In this document: positions 7,797 through 16,224 of the stretch, one piece after another | Position numbering within the stretch: position 1 is the first letter of the stretch | Layout of the letters: each line of letters starts with the position of its first letter | Source of the DNA: Rhodopirellula sp. | Lineage (GTDB): Bacteria; Planctomycetota; Planctomycetia; Planctomycetales; Planctomycetaceae | Length of the DNA stretch: 38,650 bases | Assembly: GCA_013203845.1 (NCBI GenBank) | Contig: JABMPE010000556.1 | Location: forward strand, 1-38,650 | Reading direction: 5' to 3' | The notes under the pieces: model-generated | The model's input: only the letters and a program-made list of their open reading frames with translations | Told to the model about the DNA's origin: nothing | The model's database searches: none | Made by a program: the position numbers and the translations under genes

Positions 7797-9161
7797 TTAG
7801 TGGACCAGCCGAGGCTGATCACCGCCTCGTCCGATTCCTCGATAGATTTCAAACAGTCCGGCAAAGTCACCGTCTTCGACGTGGTGATACTGACCGCCGG
7901 TTGCTCCGGCGGCATCTTCGATGGCTGCTGACAGCGCATCGCGTCCCAGCGTAATTCCGTGAATGATGATGTTATTCTGCCGGGCCAGTGCCGCGTAGTA
8001 GTAGATCGAGTCGATCGGGTCCGCTCCCGGAGGCTCGGTTTCATTGGCTTGGCCATCGGTCATCAGAACCATGACCTGTTCAACTTGATTGCCAAGTGAG
8101 TCGTATCTGGGATTGGCTAGAAACTCCTGAATGGCAACTCGCATGCCGCCGCCGATACATGTTGTGGATGCGTAAAGATTTGGAACCAATTGAGGAACTC
8201 TGGCGATCACTGGCTGGAAGGTGAAATTCAGTTGTCGTTCAAGACGCCCTGACAACCGTGTTTGGCTGCTGCCATTGTTGTTTCCGTTGTTGTTCCCGTT
8301 GTTGTTCCCGTTGTTGTTTCCGTGGTTGTTTCCGTGGTTGTTTCCGTGGTTGTTGCCGTTGCCAGATTTGGCGGAAACTCCGCTGTCGAAGTTCGGCAAA
8401 CTCGCGATCCTGGTGCCGGTCACTGAGGCATTGCTGTTGAGACTGGTAATGCTGCCGGCATTTCCTCGACCGGTATTGTTGCCGCTTCCATTGCCGTTCC
8501 CGGTGTTGATCAGGACGGGATAGCTGTAAACGGCCAAGCCAAGCCGGTCGTCCACTCCGAGTTCGTCAATCAGGACCAACGCTGCTGCACGGGTCATCGT
8601 CATCCGGTTGTACGATGACATCGACCCCGAGCAGTCGATTACCAGCATGACGTCACGCATTCTGGTTCGACCGATCACGGCGATCGCCTCGTCGTTTATC
8701 TGATGCGTCTTCTGGCCGAGTACCGGCGCGAAGAACAGGTTCATGGCATTCTGACGAGCATTGCTCAGCTCGCCTCTGACTCGTACGGCATTCGCCAGAG
8801 TGAGGTCAGCCCCATTGAACGGCGTGAACTGTCCCGTCAGCTCATCCCAGATACCGATCTCGACGTCTGAATCGCGTTGCAGTGTCAGGTTCTGACCGTT
8901 CACCGTATTCAGTGCCGCCAGATCGACCGCGGCGTCGACGATCTGATTCTGCCCGCCATCGGGATCAATCTGTAGTTCCTGAGCGGCCGCAAGCGCTGCC
9001 GCGTCCACCGCGGACTGCATTTCCTGATCGACCAGCATGATGTAGCCAAAGTCGATTGAGAATGACGCAAAGGCCAGAATCACGATCAGGAAAATCGCCG
9101 AAAGAACGGCGATTGCACCGCGTCGTGAGACTTCTTCGCGAAGTGCACGAAATGATTTCAT
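7797..9161 (-). CDS. TadG-like protein with von Willebrand factor A domain
   Basis: A 454-residue protein starting at the ATG at 9161 (MKSFRALREE), with GGAG upstream; the tracked TTG start is less likely. Residues ~14-65 are a TadE/TadG-like N-terminus: RRGAIAV, a membrane helix, then DFGYIMLVDQEMQSAVDAAALAAA. A vWA domain follows, with a MIDAS motif DCSGS (about 176), a later Thr in ASTTCIGGG and MTDGQANE. Such proteins sit at the envelope and are linked to Tad pili or protein-protein adhesion. A long Gly/Asn-rich insert (about 218-300) splits the vWA domain and carries a tandem 12-bp DNA repeat. Convergent to the MNIO operon. The Flp pilin at 311 may be a functional partner, but this is a guess. 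Confidence 0.85.
   Translation of the reverse strand: MKSFRALREEVSRRGAIAVLSAIFLIVILAFASFSIDFGYIMLVDQEMQSAVDAAALAAAQELQIDPDGGQNQIVDAAVDLAALNTVNGQNLTLQRDSDVEIGIWDELTGQFTPFNGADLTLANAVRVRGELSNARQNAMNLFFAPVLGQKTHQINDEAIAVIGRTRMRDVMLVIDCSGSMSSYNRMTMTRAAALVLIDELGVDDRLGLAVYSYPVLINTGNGNGSGNNTGRGNAGSITSLNSNASVTGTRIASLPNFDSGVSAKSGNGNNHGNNHGNNHGNNNGNNNGNNNGNNNGSSQTRLSGRLERQLNFTFQPVIARVPQLVPNLYASTTCIGGGMRVAIQEFLANPRYDSLGNQVEQVMVLMTDGQANETEPPGADPIDSIYYYAALARQNNIIIHGITLGRDALSAAIEDAAGATGGQYHHVEDGDFAGLFEIYRGIGRGGDQPRLVH
8274..8366. repeat. Tandem 12-bp repeat encoding GNNN/GNNH
   Basis: About seven units of 12 bp (TTTCCGTTGTTG and variants TTTCCGTGGTTG, TTCCCGTTGTTG on the plus strand) encode GNNH x3 then GNNN x4 in the minus-strand TadG-like protein. 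The near identity of adjacent units at DNA level points to recent slippage or unequal exchange. Copy number is likely to vary among strains. Confidence 0.9.
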
Positions 9162-9536
9162 CGTGTGTGTCTCCGGCCAGGAAGCTGGCTTCAAGCAGGT
9201 ACGGAAATTTCCATCTGTTTATCAGTAGGTCGCGTTCAGCGGTCCGGCCCCGGGTTTGCGGCAGAAACTCGTCAGACAAGGGGGATTCCGTACGCCTGAA
9301 ACCGGGCATGTCTGGTAGGCAACGTGCTGACGGATTGTCTGCACCGAGGGAATAGTCAGCAAAAAAGCTCTTGTCCCATAAACTGGATTGATTGACTCTG
9401 ACAACTCGCGAAACCTTCTGTGGCTGCATTGAGTAAGCAAACCTATGATGGTTCTCGTGGGCAAACGTTCGGGAGAGCCTGACGAGACTCGTTATCGCTC
9501 TGCCGGAACCATCGACAACTCAATGGCCAGTCTCTG
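9162..9536. other. Intergenic region between divergent TadG-like and kinase genes
   Basis: About 375 bp with no convincing gene on either strand; the small ORFs reported here have no ribosome-binding site and no recognisable sequence. It must hold promoters for both divergent neighbours, but I see no clear -35/-10 pair. Confidence 0.4.
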
Positions 9537-11369
9537 ATGACCAGCTCCGGCTCATCCCCCAATCAGCAGAATCCAGTTCCACGTGACAACTCGTCACCTG
9601 CGCCGGGCTTGCCGGAAGCTGAGGCGGCAGTTCCGAACGACGATCTGGCACATACAGACGAACTGTCGCCGGCGGCGCTGCAGGAAATGCACGATCGCGC
9701 GATGCTCCAGCAGGTAGAACGAGCTGCGGCTCAGCAGGAAACATCATCGCCACCGAATCTCACGATCACTCAGTCACAGCTGGCAGCCGGCTCCGGAACG
9801 CAGACACGGCTTGAGGCCAACGCATCAATGGTCGGCGATCACACGCTCGCTGAGACTCTTGTTCCCGCTGAATCGGACAACCGGGCGCTCGACCTGACTG
9901 ACTGCACGCTGGGTGAATTTCGAATCCTGAGAAGACTCGGAGCCGGCGGGATGGCTCAGGTCTATCTGGCTGAGCAGATCTCGCTCAAACGAAACGTGGC
10001 GATCAAGGTCATGCGTTCTGACTTCGGCAGCGACGAGACTCACCGCAAGCGATTTGAGCATGAAGCCAGAGCGGCTGCCGGACTCAACCATCCCAACATT
10101 GTGCAGGTCTTCGCGGTTGGTGAAGAAGAACACATTCAGTACATCGCACAGGAGTACGTTCAGGGAACGAACCTGCGGCAGTACCTTCAGAAGAAAAAGC
10201 CGCCGACCGCTCACGTCGCCATGCACCTGATGAAGCAGGTCTGTTCCGCACTGCACGCGGCTCATCAGGCCGGGATCGTTCATCGGGATATCAAGCCCGA
10301 AAATATCATGGTGACTCGCCGAATGGTCGCGAAAGTCACGGACTTCGGCCTGGCCCAGCTGACACTCGGCGGAGAACGTGTCAACCTGACTCAGATGGGC
10401 GTCACGATGGGCACACCGCTCTACATGAGTCCCGAGCAGGTGAACGGCACCAGCGTCGACGCGCGAAGCGATCTGTATTCGATGGGCGTGACGTTTTATC
10501 ACCTGCTCTGCGGAAGCCCGCCGTTTCGAGCGGCTACCGCGTTCGCACTGGCCTACAAGCACTTGAACGAAGATGCACCGCCGCTGGGGGATCGGCGACC
10601 GGATCTGCCACCATCTCTGATTAAGGTTATTCATCGCCTGATGTCAAAAGATCCGGCAGAGCGATTTTCCGACGCTCGCGCGGTGCTGACCGAACTCAAG
10701 CGAATCGAAAAGTCCGGCGAGACCGGCGGCAGCTTCTCACAGACGGAGCCGTCCTCGCCGTCACCATCCTGGCGGGACGGGCTGCCAACCGGCAGGCAAC
10801 TCAGGAAGTACGGTCTGTGGTGCCTGGCAGTGTTCCTGATCGCTTCCGGGGCTGGTCGTGACCTGCGGAGACGCAACCCGCTCGACGCACCGATTGACTC
10901 CGTGACCTCTGTCGAGATTCTGTCGACGGCGAAAGCGCAGGTGGAAATGGCGTTGTCTCTGAAAAAGGGGCCGTCTCGTCCGGAACGACTTGAAGAGGCC
11001 TGGCAGGCCGTCATTGATCACTTTCCGAACGACCGAGGCGCGGTTCTGGAAGCGCATCGCGAACTCGGTCTGCTTCAATTGAAAGCGCGTCGGCACAAAG
11101 ACGCGTTGGCCCATTTCGACGAACTAGCGAGGGAGAACGACAACCGCTGGAAAGCTGACGGCGTGGCCGGTCAGGCCGTTCTCGCCATGCTGGCCGGCAA
11201 ACATGAAGATTCGCACGAACTGATTTCGATCCAACTGGCCGATCACCGTGACCTTGTCAGCCCTGAACTGAAAAAACTCGTCGCCGAAGCCGAAGAACGC
11301 AATCTTGCATTTCGCTCGCCCGAGAACATCGATTTTGAGTCACTGTTTGAATCACCGGCGGAAAACTGA
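9537..11369 (+). CDS. Hanks-type serine/threonine protein kinase
   Basis: A 610-residue kinase. A disordered, Ser/Gln/Ala-rich N-terminus of ~120 residues precedes the catalytic domain (about 125-390): glycine loop GAGGMA (135-140), AIK with K157, HRDIKPEN (D251), DFG (269-271), GTPLYMSPE in the activation segment and SDLYSMGVTFYHLLCG. All catalytic residues are present, so it should be active. A short hydrophobic stretch (KYGLWCLAVFLIASGAG, about 424-440) could be a single membrane span. The C-terminal ~150 residues look like TPR-type helical repeats (LGLLQLKARRHKDALAHFDELA), a common sensor or binding module in planctomycete kinases. It is monocistronic. An FHA protein that could read phosphothreonine lies 4 kb downstream; the substrate is unknown. 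Confidence 0.93.
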   Translation: MTSSGSSPNQQNPVPRDNSSPAPGLPEAEAAVPNDDLAHTDELSPAALQEMHDRAMLQQVERAAAQQETSSPPNLTITQSQLAAGSGTQTRLEANASMVGDHTLAETLVPAESDNRALDLTDCTLGEFRILRRLGAGGMAQVYLAEQISLKRNVAIKVMRSDFGSDETHRKRFEHEARAAAGLNHPNIVQVFAVGEEEHIQYIAQEYVQGTNLRQYLQKKKPPTAHVAMHLMKQVCSALHAAHQAGIVHRDIKPENIMVTRRMVAKVTDFGLAQLTLGGERVNLTQMGVTMGTPLYMSPEQVNGTSVDARSDLYSMGVTFYHLLCGSPPFRAATAFALAYKHLNEDAPPLGDRRPDLPPSLIKVIHRLMSKDPAERFSDARAVLTELKRIEKSGETGGSFSQTEPSSPSPSWRDGLPTGRQLRKYGLWCLAVFLIASGAGRDLRRRNPLDAPIDSVTSVEILSTAKAQVEMALSLKKGPSRPERLEEAWQAVIDHFPNDRGAVLEAHRELGLLQLKARRHKDALAHFDELARENDNRWKADGVAGQAVLAMLAGKHEDSHELISIQLADHRDLVSPELKKLVAEAEERNLAFRSPENIDFESLFESPAEN

Positions 11370-11434
11370 CACGATTGCGTAAGCGAGTGGTCGTTCGAGA
11401 ATGACCCCGTCAGTTCGATCAGGCTGATTTTTTG

Positions 11435-11494
11435 AACGCAGAGGCCCGAGAGAATTCGTAGAGAAAAAGGAGAACTCTCCAGTGTCTCTGCGTT
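11435..11494. repeat. CGCAGAG-type palindromic repeat
   Basis: AACGCAGAG (11435-11443) is mirrored by CTCTGCGTT (11486-11494), with GAGAG and CTCTC elements between. A following CCTCAGCGAACTCCGCGTT continues the same style of degenerate tract up to about 11520. It resembles the CACAGAG element at 5658-5819. The ORF-track start of the next gene (GTG 11482) falls inside the right arm, which argues against that start. Confidence 0.6.
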
Positions 11495-11556
11495 TTTTCA
11501 CCTCAGCGAACTCCGCGTTCCCCTTTCCAGAGCATTACGAACCACGAAAGCTGACA

Positions 11557-11946
11557 GTGTTAAAAGAGCACGAAATACAGATTCGAGTCCGTTACGTCGA
11601 AACCGACCCGATGGGATACCTGCACCATTCCAACTACTTCACGTACTTCGAGATGGGCCGGACGGAACTCTTCCGAGCGTCTGGCGGCAACTATCGCGAG
11701 ATTGAAGAAGCCGGATGTTTCTTCGTCGTAACGAAACTCGAATGCCGCTTCCTGGCTCCCGCCCGCTATGACGACGAACTGACACTCCGCACAAAAATCG
11801 CCCGCGCTACGATGGCCAAGCTGGAACACGAGTACGAACTCCGCCGAGGCAACACGATCCTGACAGCTGCGAAGTCTGTTCTCGCCTGCGTCGACAGTAC
11901 CGGTCGTGTTCAACGTATGCCCGACTCCGTGGTCGACAATGATTGA
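11557..11946 (+). CDS. Acyl-CoA thioesterase, YbgC/4-hydroxybenzoyl-CoA thioesterase family
   Basis: A hot-dog-fold thioesterase of about 129 residues. The motif RVRYVETDPMGYLHHSNYFTYFEMGRTEL carries the catalytic Asp (ETDPMG) and the helix signature of the YbgC-type family, which hydrolyses short-chain or aromatic acyl-CoA and is often linked to the cell envelope. Two starts are possible. GTG 11482 has AGGAG nine bases upstream, but its first ~12 codons are a palindromic repeat. GTG 11557 (VLKEHEIQIRVRY) gives the normal family length and begins at the conserved strand, so I chose it, though its ribosome-binding site is weak. It is a single gene; neither neighbour suggests a particular acyl-CoA substrate. 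Confidence 0.8.
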   Translation: MLKEHEIQIRVRYVETDPMGYLHHSNYFTYFEMGRTELFRASGGNYREIEEAGCFFVVTKLECRFLAPARYDDELTLRTKIARATMAKLEHEYELRRGNTILTAAKSVLACVDSTGRVQRMPDSVVDND

Positions 11947-12289
11947 AGTGTGATTGCCCAATCAATGTGGACACCGGAAACAGGTTTTCAGACGCAACGG
12001 ATTCATTTCAATCCTTCTGGTGTCCACTGGTCATGGACTGCCGCATGTCTACTGTGAAAGTCGCCAGAGGACCGTTAGATTTCTCGCTCGTGTCGAAGTC
12101 ACTAGGCGGTTCAATGGATCAACCTCAGCTCAGGATCGGCCATGCACGATGCAGGGTCGGATCCCAGCGGTCGAGGTAGCATCACGTGGCCGGCAGAAAC
12201 CGGCTCGACGGGGATCACAGGATTTCTGAGCGTTACCTCGTCGGGAACCGCTCCGCGCACTCGTTAATTCAGTTGTCGGAAGTATTGTT
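11947..12289. other. Intergenic region upstream of pheT
   Basis: About 343 bp without a gene. The first 80 bp contain a 13-bp-stem inverted repeat (11967-12027). The remainder shows no tRNA, no T-box-like leader and no leader peptide rich in Phe codons that I can recognise, so control of pheT cannot be read. Confidence 0.4.
11967..12027. repeat. Inverted repeat GTGGACACC/GGTGTCCAC
   Basis: GTGGACACCGGAA (11967-11979) pairs with TTCTGGTGTCCAC (12015-12027): nine perfect bases, then a G-T wobble, then three more pairs, around a 35-bp loop. It begins 20 bp after the thioesterase stop. It may be a transcript-end hairpin or the remnant of a small mobile element; no transposase or target duplication is visible. 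Confidence 0.5.
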
Positions 12290-14311
12290 ATGATCGTCAG
12301 TTGGGACTGGCTGCTGGAATATGTCAAGCCGACCGCATCAGCGGCGGAAGTGGCCAATAAGCTCATGATGACCGGGCTGAATCTCGAAGGAATCGAAGAG
12401 GTCGGTGACGACCTGGCGATCGATCTCGAAGTCACCAGTAACCGACCGGACTGTTTAGGGCACATCGGGATCGCTCGAGAAATCAGCGTCTGCTTTGGTG
12501 ACGAACTGACCATCTCGCCCGCTCAACCCGTCGAAAGCGGCGGTCCGGTTGACGCGGTGACTTCCGTGACGATCGAGTGTGAAGACGTGTGCCCTCGGTA
12601 CATCGCTCGCGTCATCAAAGGCGTCAAAGTCGGGCCGAGTCCTGCGTGGATGCAGAATCGGCTGGCCACGGTCGGCATTGCACCGATCAACAACATTGTC
12701 GACATTACTAACTACGTGCTGATGGAATGCGGACAGCCACTGCACGCATTCGACTTCGATAAGCTCGCTGGAAACCGCATCGTTGTTCGACGCGCGCAGG
12801 ACGGCGAGAAGATCAAAGCGATCGATCACAAGGATTACAAACTGACGTCGGATATGTGTGTCATCGCCGACGCTGAAAAACCCGTCGCGATCGGCGGCGT
12901 CATGGGCGGAGCCGCTACAGAAATCGGCGACGGCACGACGAACGTGCTGATCGAGGTGGCTGACTTCGCGGTGAAGTCGATTCGCGGAACCGCTCGCGAA
13001 CTGAATCTGCACAGCGATTCGTCGTTCCGTTTCGAGCGAGGAGTTGATCCCGAGCAACTCGACTGGGCCAGCCGACGCTGCTGCGAGCTGATTCTGGAAC
13101 TCGCTGGTGGCGAACTGCTGGAAGGTTCCATCTGGGCCGGTGAGCAACCTCCGGCCCCGCCGGAGCCAGCGACATTGCGTTTCGCTCGAACAAAGCAGGT
13201 GCTGGGGATCGACATTCCACGCGAAGAAACGCTGCGGATTCTGCAGTCACTGGGTATGGAACTGGTCGGCGAAGCCACGGAGGAAGAGGCTGCATTTATC
13301 GCTCCCAGCTGGCGACGTCGCGACGTTAGCCGCGAAGCCGATCTGCTGGAAGAAGTCGCCCGCATTTACGGCTACGAAAAGATTTCGGAAGACGCCATCG
13401 TTCCTTTGTCCGTCAGTCAGAAATCACTGCGTGATCGCGTGATTGATCGTCTCTGCGAAGTCCTGATTGCCAGCGGCTACTATGAAGCCGTCACGATGAC
13501 GTTTACCGACGAGAAACTGAACGGCCTCTTCACGCCGCGCAAAACCGAATCAACGCTGAGCGTCAATCATTCGTCGCGGCGTCACGAGAATGTTCTGCGG
13601 CAGAGCCTGATTCCCAGCCTGCTGCAGGCTCGGCGTGAAAACGAACGACACGGCAGCTTTAACGCTCAGCTTTTCGAAATCGCGTCGGTCTTCCTGGAAT
13701 CCGATCCTGGTAACCCGGCTGCCGAACCTAAGGTCATCGGGATGGTCAGCGGCTGTTCGCTGATTGAGATGAAAGGTCTGCTGCAGGCGATTGCCGAACG
13801 GGTGAATCCCGCATCGACAATTGCCGTTAAGCCGAGCGATGTTTCACAGTTTGTCGAAGGTCGCGGCGCGGAAATTCTTCTGAACGGTGACGCGTGGGGC
13901 TGGTTCGGAGAGCTGGACCGATCGGTGACCGATCAGCTTGATCTGCGTGACGCATGCGTCGTCGCGGAAATCGATCTGTCGTTACTGGAGCGGTCAGCCA
14001 ATCTGCGACCTGAGTTCGAAGAGCTGCCACGATTCCCGGCGTCAACCCGCGATTTGAATTTTGTACTTGACGAATCGGTGACGTGGAGCCAGCTCGAAGA
14101 CGCCGTCACTACGGTTGCCGGGCCGAACTTCGAATCGATTTCTTTCAGCGGGCAGTACCGAGGCAAACAGCTTCCCGCCGACAAGAAATCCTACCTGCTG
14201 ACGATCAGCTATCGGTCTGCCGAGAGGACACTGACTCACGAAGAAGTCGAAGAAGCTCAGCAGGCGGTGATCAAGTCGTGCGAGTCGGCTGTCGGCGCAC
14301 AACTTCGTTAA
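12290..14311 (+). CDS. pheT: Phenylalanine--tRNA ligase beta subunit
   Basis: The beta subunit of the (alpha-beta)2 enzyme that charges tRNA-Phe; it carries the editing site and tRNA-binding regions. It has 673 residues, against about 795 in E. coli. The N-terminus ([11 protein letters not shown]...[13 protein letters not shown]) runs almost directly into [26 protein letters not shown], so the roughly 110-residue EMAPII-like OB domain normally inserted there is missing. The B3/B4 editing region ([20 protein letters not shown]-like block at about 138-160), B5 domain, catalytic-like core and the C-terminal anticodon-binding FDX domain ([13 protein letters not shown] to the end) are all present. 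No pheS is adjacent. An LRR lipoprotein gene follows after 7 bp. Confidence 0.95.
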   Translation: [673 protein letters not shown]

Positions 14312-14318
14312 GGACTTA

Positions 14319-14828
14319 ATGCGGATGTCCATTCGAATCGGTTGTGTGTTGTTGCTTGTCGTTACTGGTTGTCGAGGTGCGATCGATCAGCAGATTGACC
14401 GGCTCACCGCCGCCGGGATTACGGTGAAGCAGAACTCAGCTGGCGATGTCTTCCGGGTCGACACTGCTGGAGTAGTTTTGGACGAACACTTCTGGGAGTC
14501 ACTCAGCAACTTCGAACAACTCGAACAGCTGGCTTTAACCGGAAGCCCGGTGACGGATCGTGATCTGCCTCAACTGACTTCTTTACGAACTCTTCGCAGT
14601 CTCGATCTTTCCTACACTCGTGTCAGCTCTTCCGGCCTGAGCATCCTGTCACGCGTGGAAGACCTGCAGACTCTGTCTTTGAACGGCGTTTCCCTGGATG
14701 CGGCAGCTGTCGAACCACTCAGCCAGTTGACGCGGCTCCGATCGCTCAGTTTGATTGACAGTGATATTTCTGCGGAGGATGTTGAGTCGGTTAAACACGC
14801 GTTGCCACGTTGTCTTGTTGTGCAATAA
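14319..14828 (+). CDS. Leucine-rich-repeat lipoprotein, function unknown
   Basis: A 169-residue protein with a lipoprotein signal peptide ending in the lipobox LVVTGC (C18), so it should be lipid-anchored. Residues ~60-165 contain about four short leucine-rich repeats of the planctomycete type (LEQLALTGSPVTDRDLPQLTSLRTLRSLDLSYTRVSSSGLSIL...). Such repeats make protein-binding solenoids, but the partner is unknown. The start at 14319 has AAGGA just upstream (the start of the gap after the pheT stop); an ATG at 14325 is an alternative. The 7-bp spacing from pheT implies co-transcription, which has no obvious functional logic. Confidence 0.75.
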   Translation: MRMSIRIGCVLLLVVTGCRGAIDQQIDRLTAAGITVKQNSAGDVFRVDTAGVVLDEHFWESLSNFEQLEQLALTGSPVTDRDLPQLTSLRTLRSLDLSYTRVSSSGLSILSRVEDLQTLSLNGVSLDAAAVEPLSQLTRLRSLSLIDSDISAEDVESVKHALPRCLVVQ

Positions 14829-14983
14829 CCCGGATGCGCAACGAGGCAGCATTTCTGCAAGGCGCTTCATCGCTGCAATTTATTTCGGTAGGATGCCGCA
14901 CCGGAATTTCAGTGAGGGATCACCGATTGCTTTGGAACGCCGAAGCCTGAGAAACATAGGCCTGTCGAAAGAGGAATGTTCTG

Positions 14984-15541
14984 ATGCTCGATCATTTCGC
15001 GGCTGGCGAATCTGCCGGTGCGATAGCGCATCGAATTCTCGTCGTCGAGAACGACGTTGAGCGGGCTGCAGAACTTCGCAGCCTGCTGCAGGAGCACGGC
15101 TTCCAAGTACAAACGGCCAAGGACGGCGGTCAGGCCCACTCGGCCATGCTGATGTACAAACCCGACTTCGTCATCATGGAACTGCTGTTGCCTGGTGAAA
15201 CAGGTTTCGAAATCTGCGAACGATTCAAAGAGCGAAACCCACAAATTCCGGTTCTCGTTCTGACGGAGATCACGCTCGAAGATTCACGTAAGCTGGCCAC
15301 TCGCGTCGGCGCGGATGGTTACATGACCAGACCTTTCACCGCGTCTGTGCTGGTCAGTCAGATCTCTGAAATCGCACAGCAGGTCTGGGAACGCACTCAT
15401 CTGGGGAAAAACCAGTCAGAAGGTCGAGTACGCTTCAACTGCCGCTGCGGAAAAAGATTCAAGATGAGCGCCAAGCATCGAGGCCGGACATTGACCTGCC
15501 CCGAATGTGGCGAACCCATCATCGTCCCTCACCACGACTGA
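14984..15541 (+). CDS. Degenerate response-regulator receiver with C-terminal zinc ribbon
   Basis: A 185-residue protein. Residues 16-135 follow the CheY-like receiver fold (RILVVENDVERAAELRSLLQEHGFQV...VLVLTEIT...GADGYMTRPF), but key positions are changed: the phosphoacceptor Asp is Glu66 (VIMELLLPGETG), the acidic pair is Glu22-Asn23, and the conserved Lys is Arg116 (TRPF). Thr94 is kept. It is therefore probably a phosphorylation-independent pseudo-receiver. Residues 150-182 form a zinc-ribbon-like domain with C153xC155 and C172xxC175 (FNCRCGKRF...TCPECGEP), often seen in planctomycete proteins. GAGGAA precedes the ATG. The FHA gene follows after 56 bp, suggesting a shared signalling role; no histidine kinase is nearby. 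Confidence 0.85.
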   Translation: MLDHFAAGESAGAIAHRILVVENDVERAAELRSLLQEHGFQVQTAKDGGQAHSAMLMYKPDFVIMELLLPGETGFEICERFKERNPQIPVLVLTEITLEDSRKLATRVGADGYMTRPFTASVLVSQISEIAQQVWERTHLGKNQSEGRVRFNCRCGKRFKMSAKHRGRTLTCPECGEPIIVPHHD

Positions 15542-15597
15542 CGGTTTCACCTCGGCGACTGATTTCGATTAAGCACTCGAAAGTAAAAGGGATCCGA

Positions 15598-16224
15598 ATG
15601 GCCGCCAGACTGATCATCATGACCGGAAAGCATCAGGGCAAAAAGATGGCTCTGGCGGAAGGCTGCAAGCTGGTGATCGGTCGTGACGAGGGAGTCGCCG
15701 TGCGGCTGGCCACCTCGGAAGTCAGCCGTCGCCACTGCGCAATTCGAGTTCGAGAAGGTGTGGTGTCGGTTGAAGATCTCGGCAGCCGAAACGGAACGCA
15801 GATCAACGACGTCACGATCATCAAACGAACGAAGTTAAGGCACGGTGATATTCTGCGTGTTGGGCCGATGCTGTTCGAGTTTCAGGATAAAGCGAAAGCG
15901 ATCGCCGCCAGCGGAACAAAGACCTCGCCCGAAATCGAATCGGAAACCGACGAGATCAACATCAGAGAGAGTTCCGAAGACAGCATCGTCAACTGGCTGA
16001 CGGAAGAAGAGCCGGCAGCATCCGATACGGATACCGTCGTCGGTAAAACCGCGCCGACCGCAGAACTCTCTGCTGCGGATTCAGGCATGACGTCCGATGA
16101 CGATGACAAACCGTCCGCCGCTGTTGAACCCGACATTCCGCCGCCAGCGAAAAAGGAGTTTCGTTCGATCGCCGAAGAGGCTCAGGACATCATCCGTCGC
16201 CACCTTGAAATGAAATCCCGTTAA
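15598..16224 (+). CDS. FHA domain-containing protein
   Basis: A 208-residue protein. The FHA domain is at about 20-95, with the phosphothreonine-binding signature GRDEG...SEVSRRHCAI...DLGSRNGTQIND, so it should bind phosphorylated partners, plausibly targets of a Hanks-type kinase such as the one at 9537. The rest (about 105-190) is acidic, Ser/Thr/Glu/Asp-rich and likely disordered, with several possible phosphosites. A short basic helix (EEAQDIIRRHLEMKSR) closes the protein. The tracked ORF starts further upstream, but the ATG at 15598 (MAARLIIMTG) has AAGGGAT six bases before it and begins at the first beta strand. Probably an operon with the pseudo-receiver gene. Confidence 0.9.
   Translation: MAARLIIMTGKHQGKKMALAEGCKLVIGRDEGVAVRLATSEVSRRHCAIRVREGVVSVEDLGSRNGTQINDVTIIKRTKLRHGDILRVGPMLFEFQDKAKAIAASGTKTSPEIESETDEINIRESSEDSIVNWLTEEEPAASDTDTVVGKTAPTAELSAADSGMTSDDDDKPSAAVEPDIPPPAKKEFRSIAEEAQDIIRRHLEMKSR

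Noticed and set aside
8274-8366. Short regular repeats considered as a CRISPR array
   Set aside because: Units are contiguous 12-bp copies without spacers and lie in frame inside a coding region.
8221-8523. Plus-strand ORF of repeated LLFPLLFP/WLFPWLFP looking like a membrane protein
   Set aside because: It is the antisense reading of the Gly/Asn tandem repeat in the TadG-like gene.
9825-10634. 269-residue minus-strand ORF opposite the kinase gene
   Set aside because: It is antisense to a well-conserved kinase domain, has no recognisable motif and is a typical GC-rich shadow frame.
12455-13147. 230-residue minus-strand ORF opposite pheT
   Set aside because: Antisense shadow of pheT without ribosome-binding site or domain.
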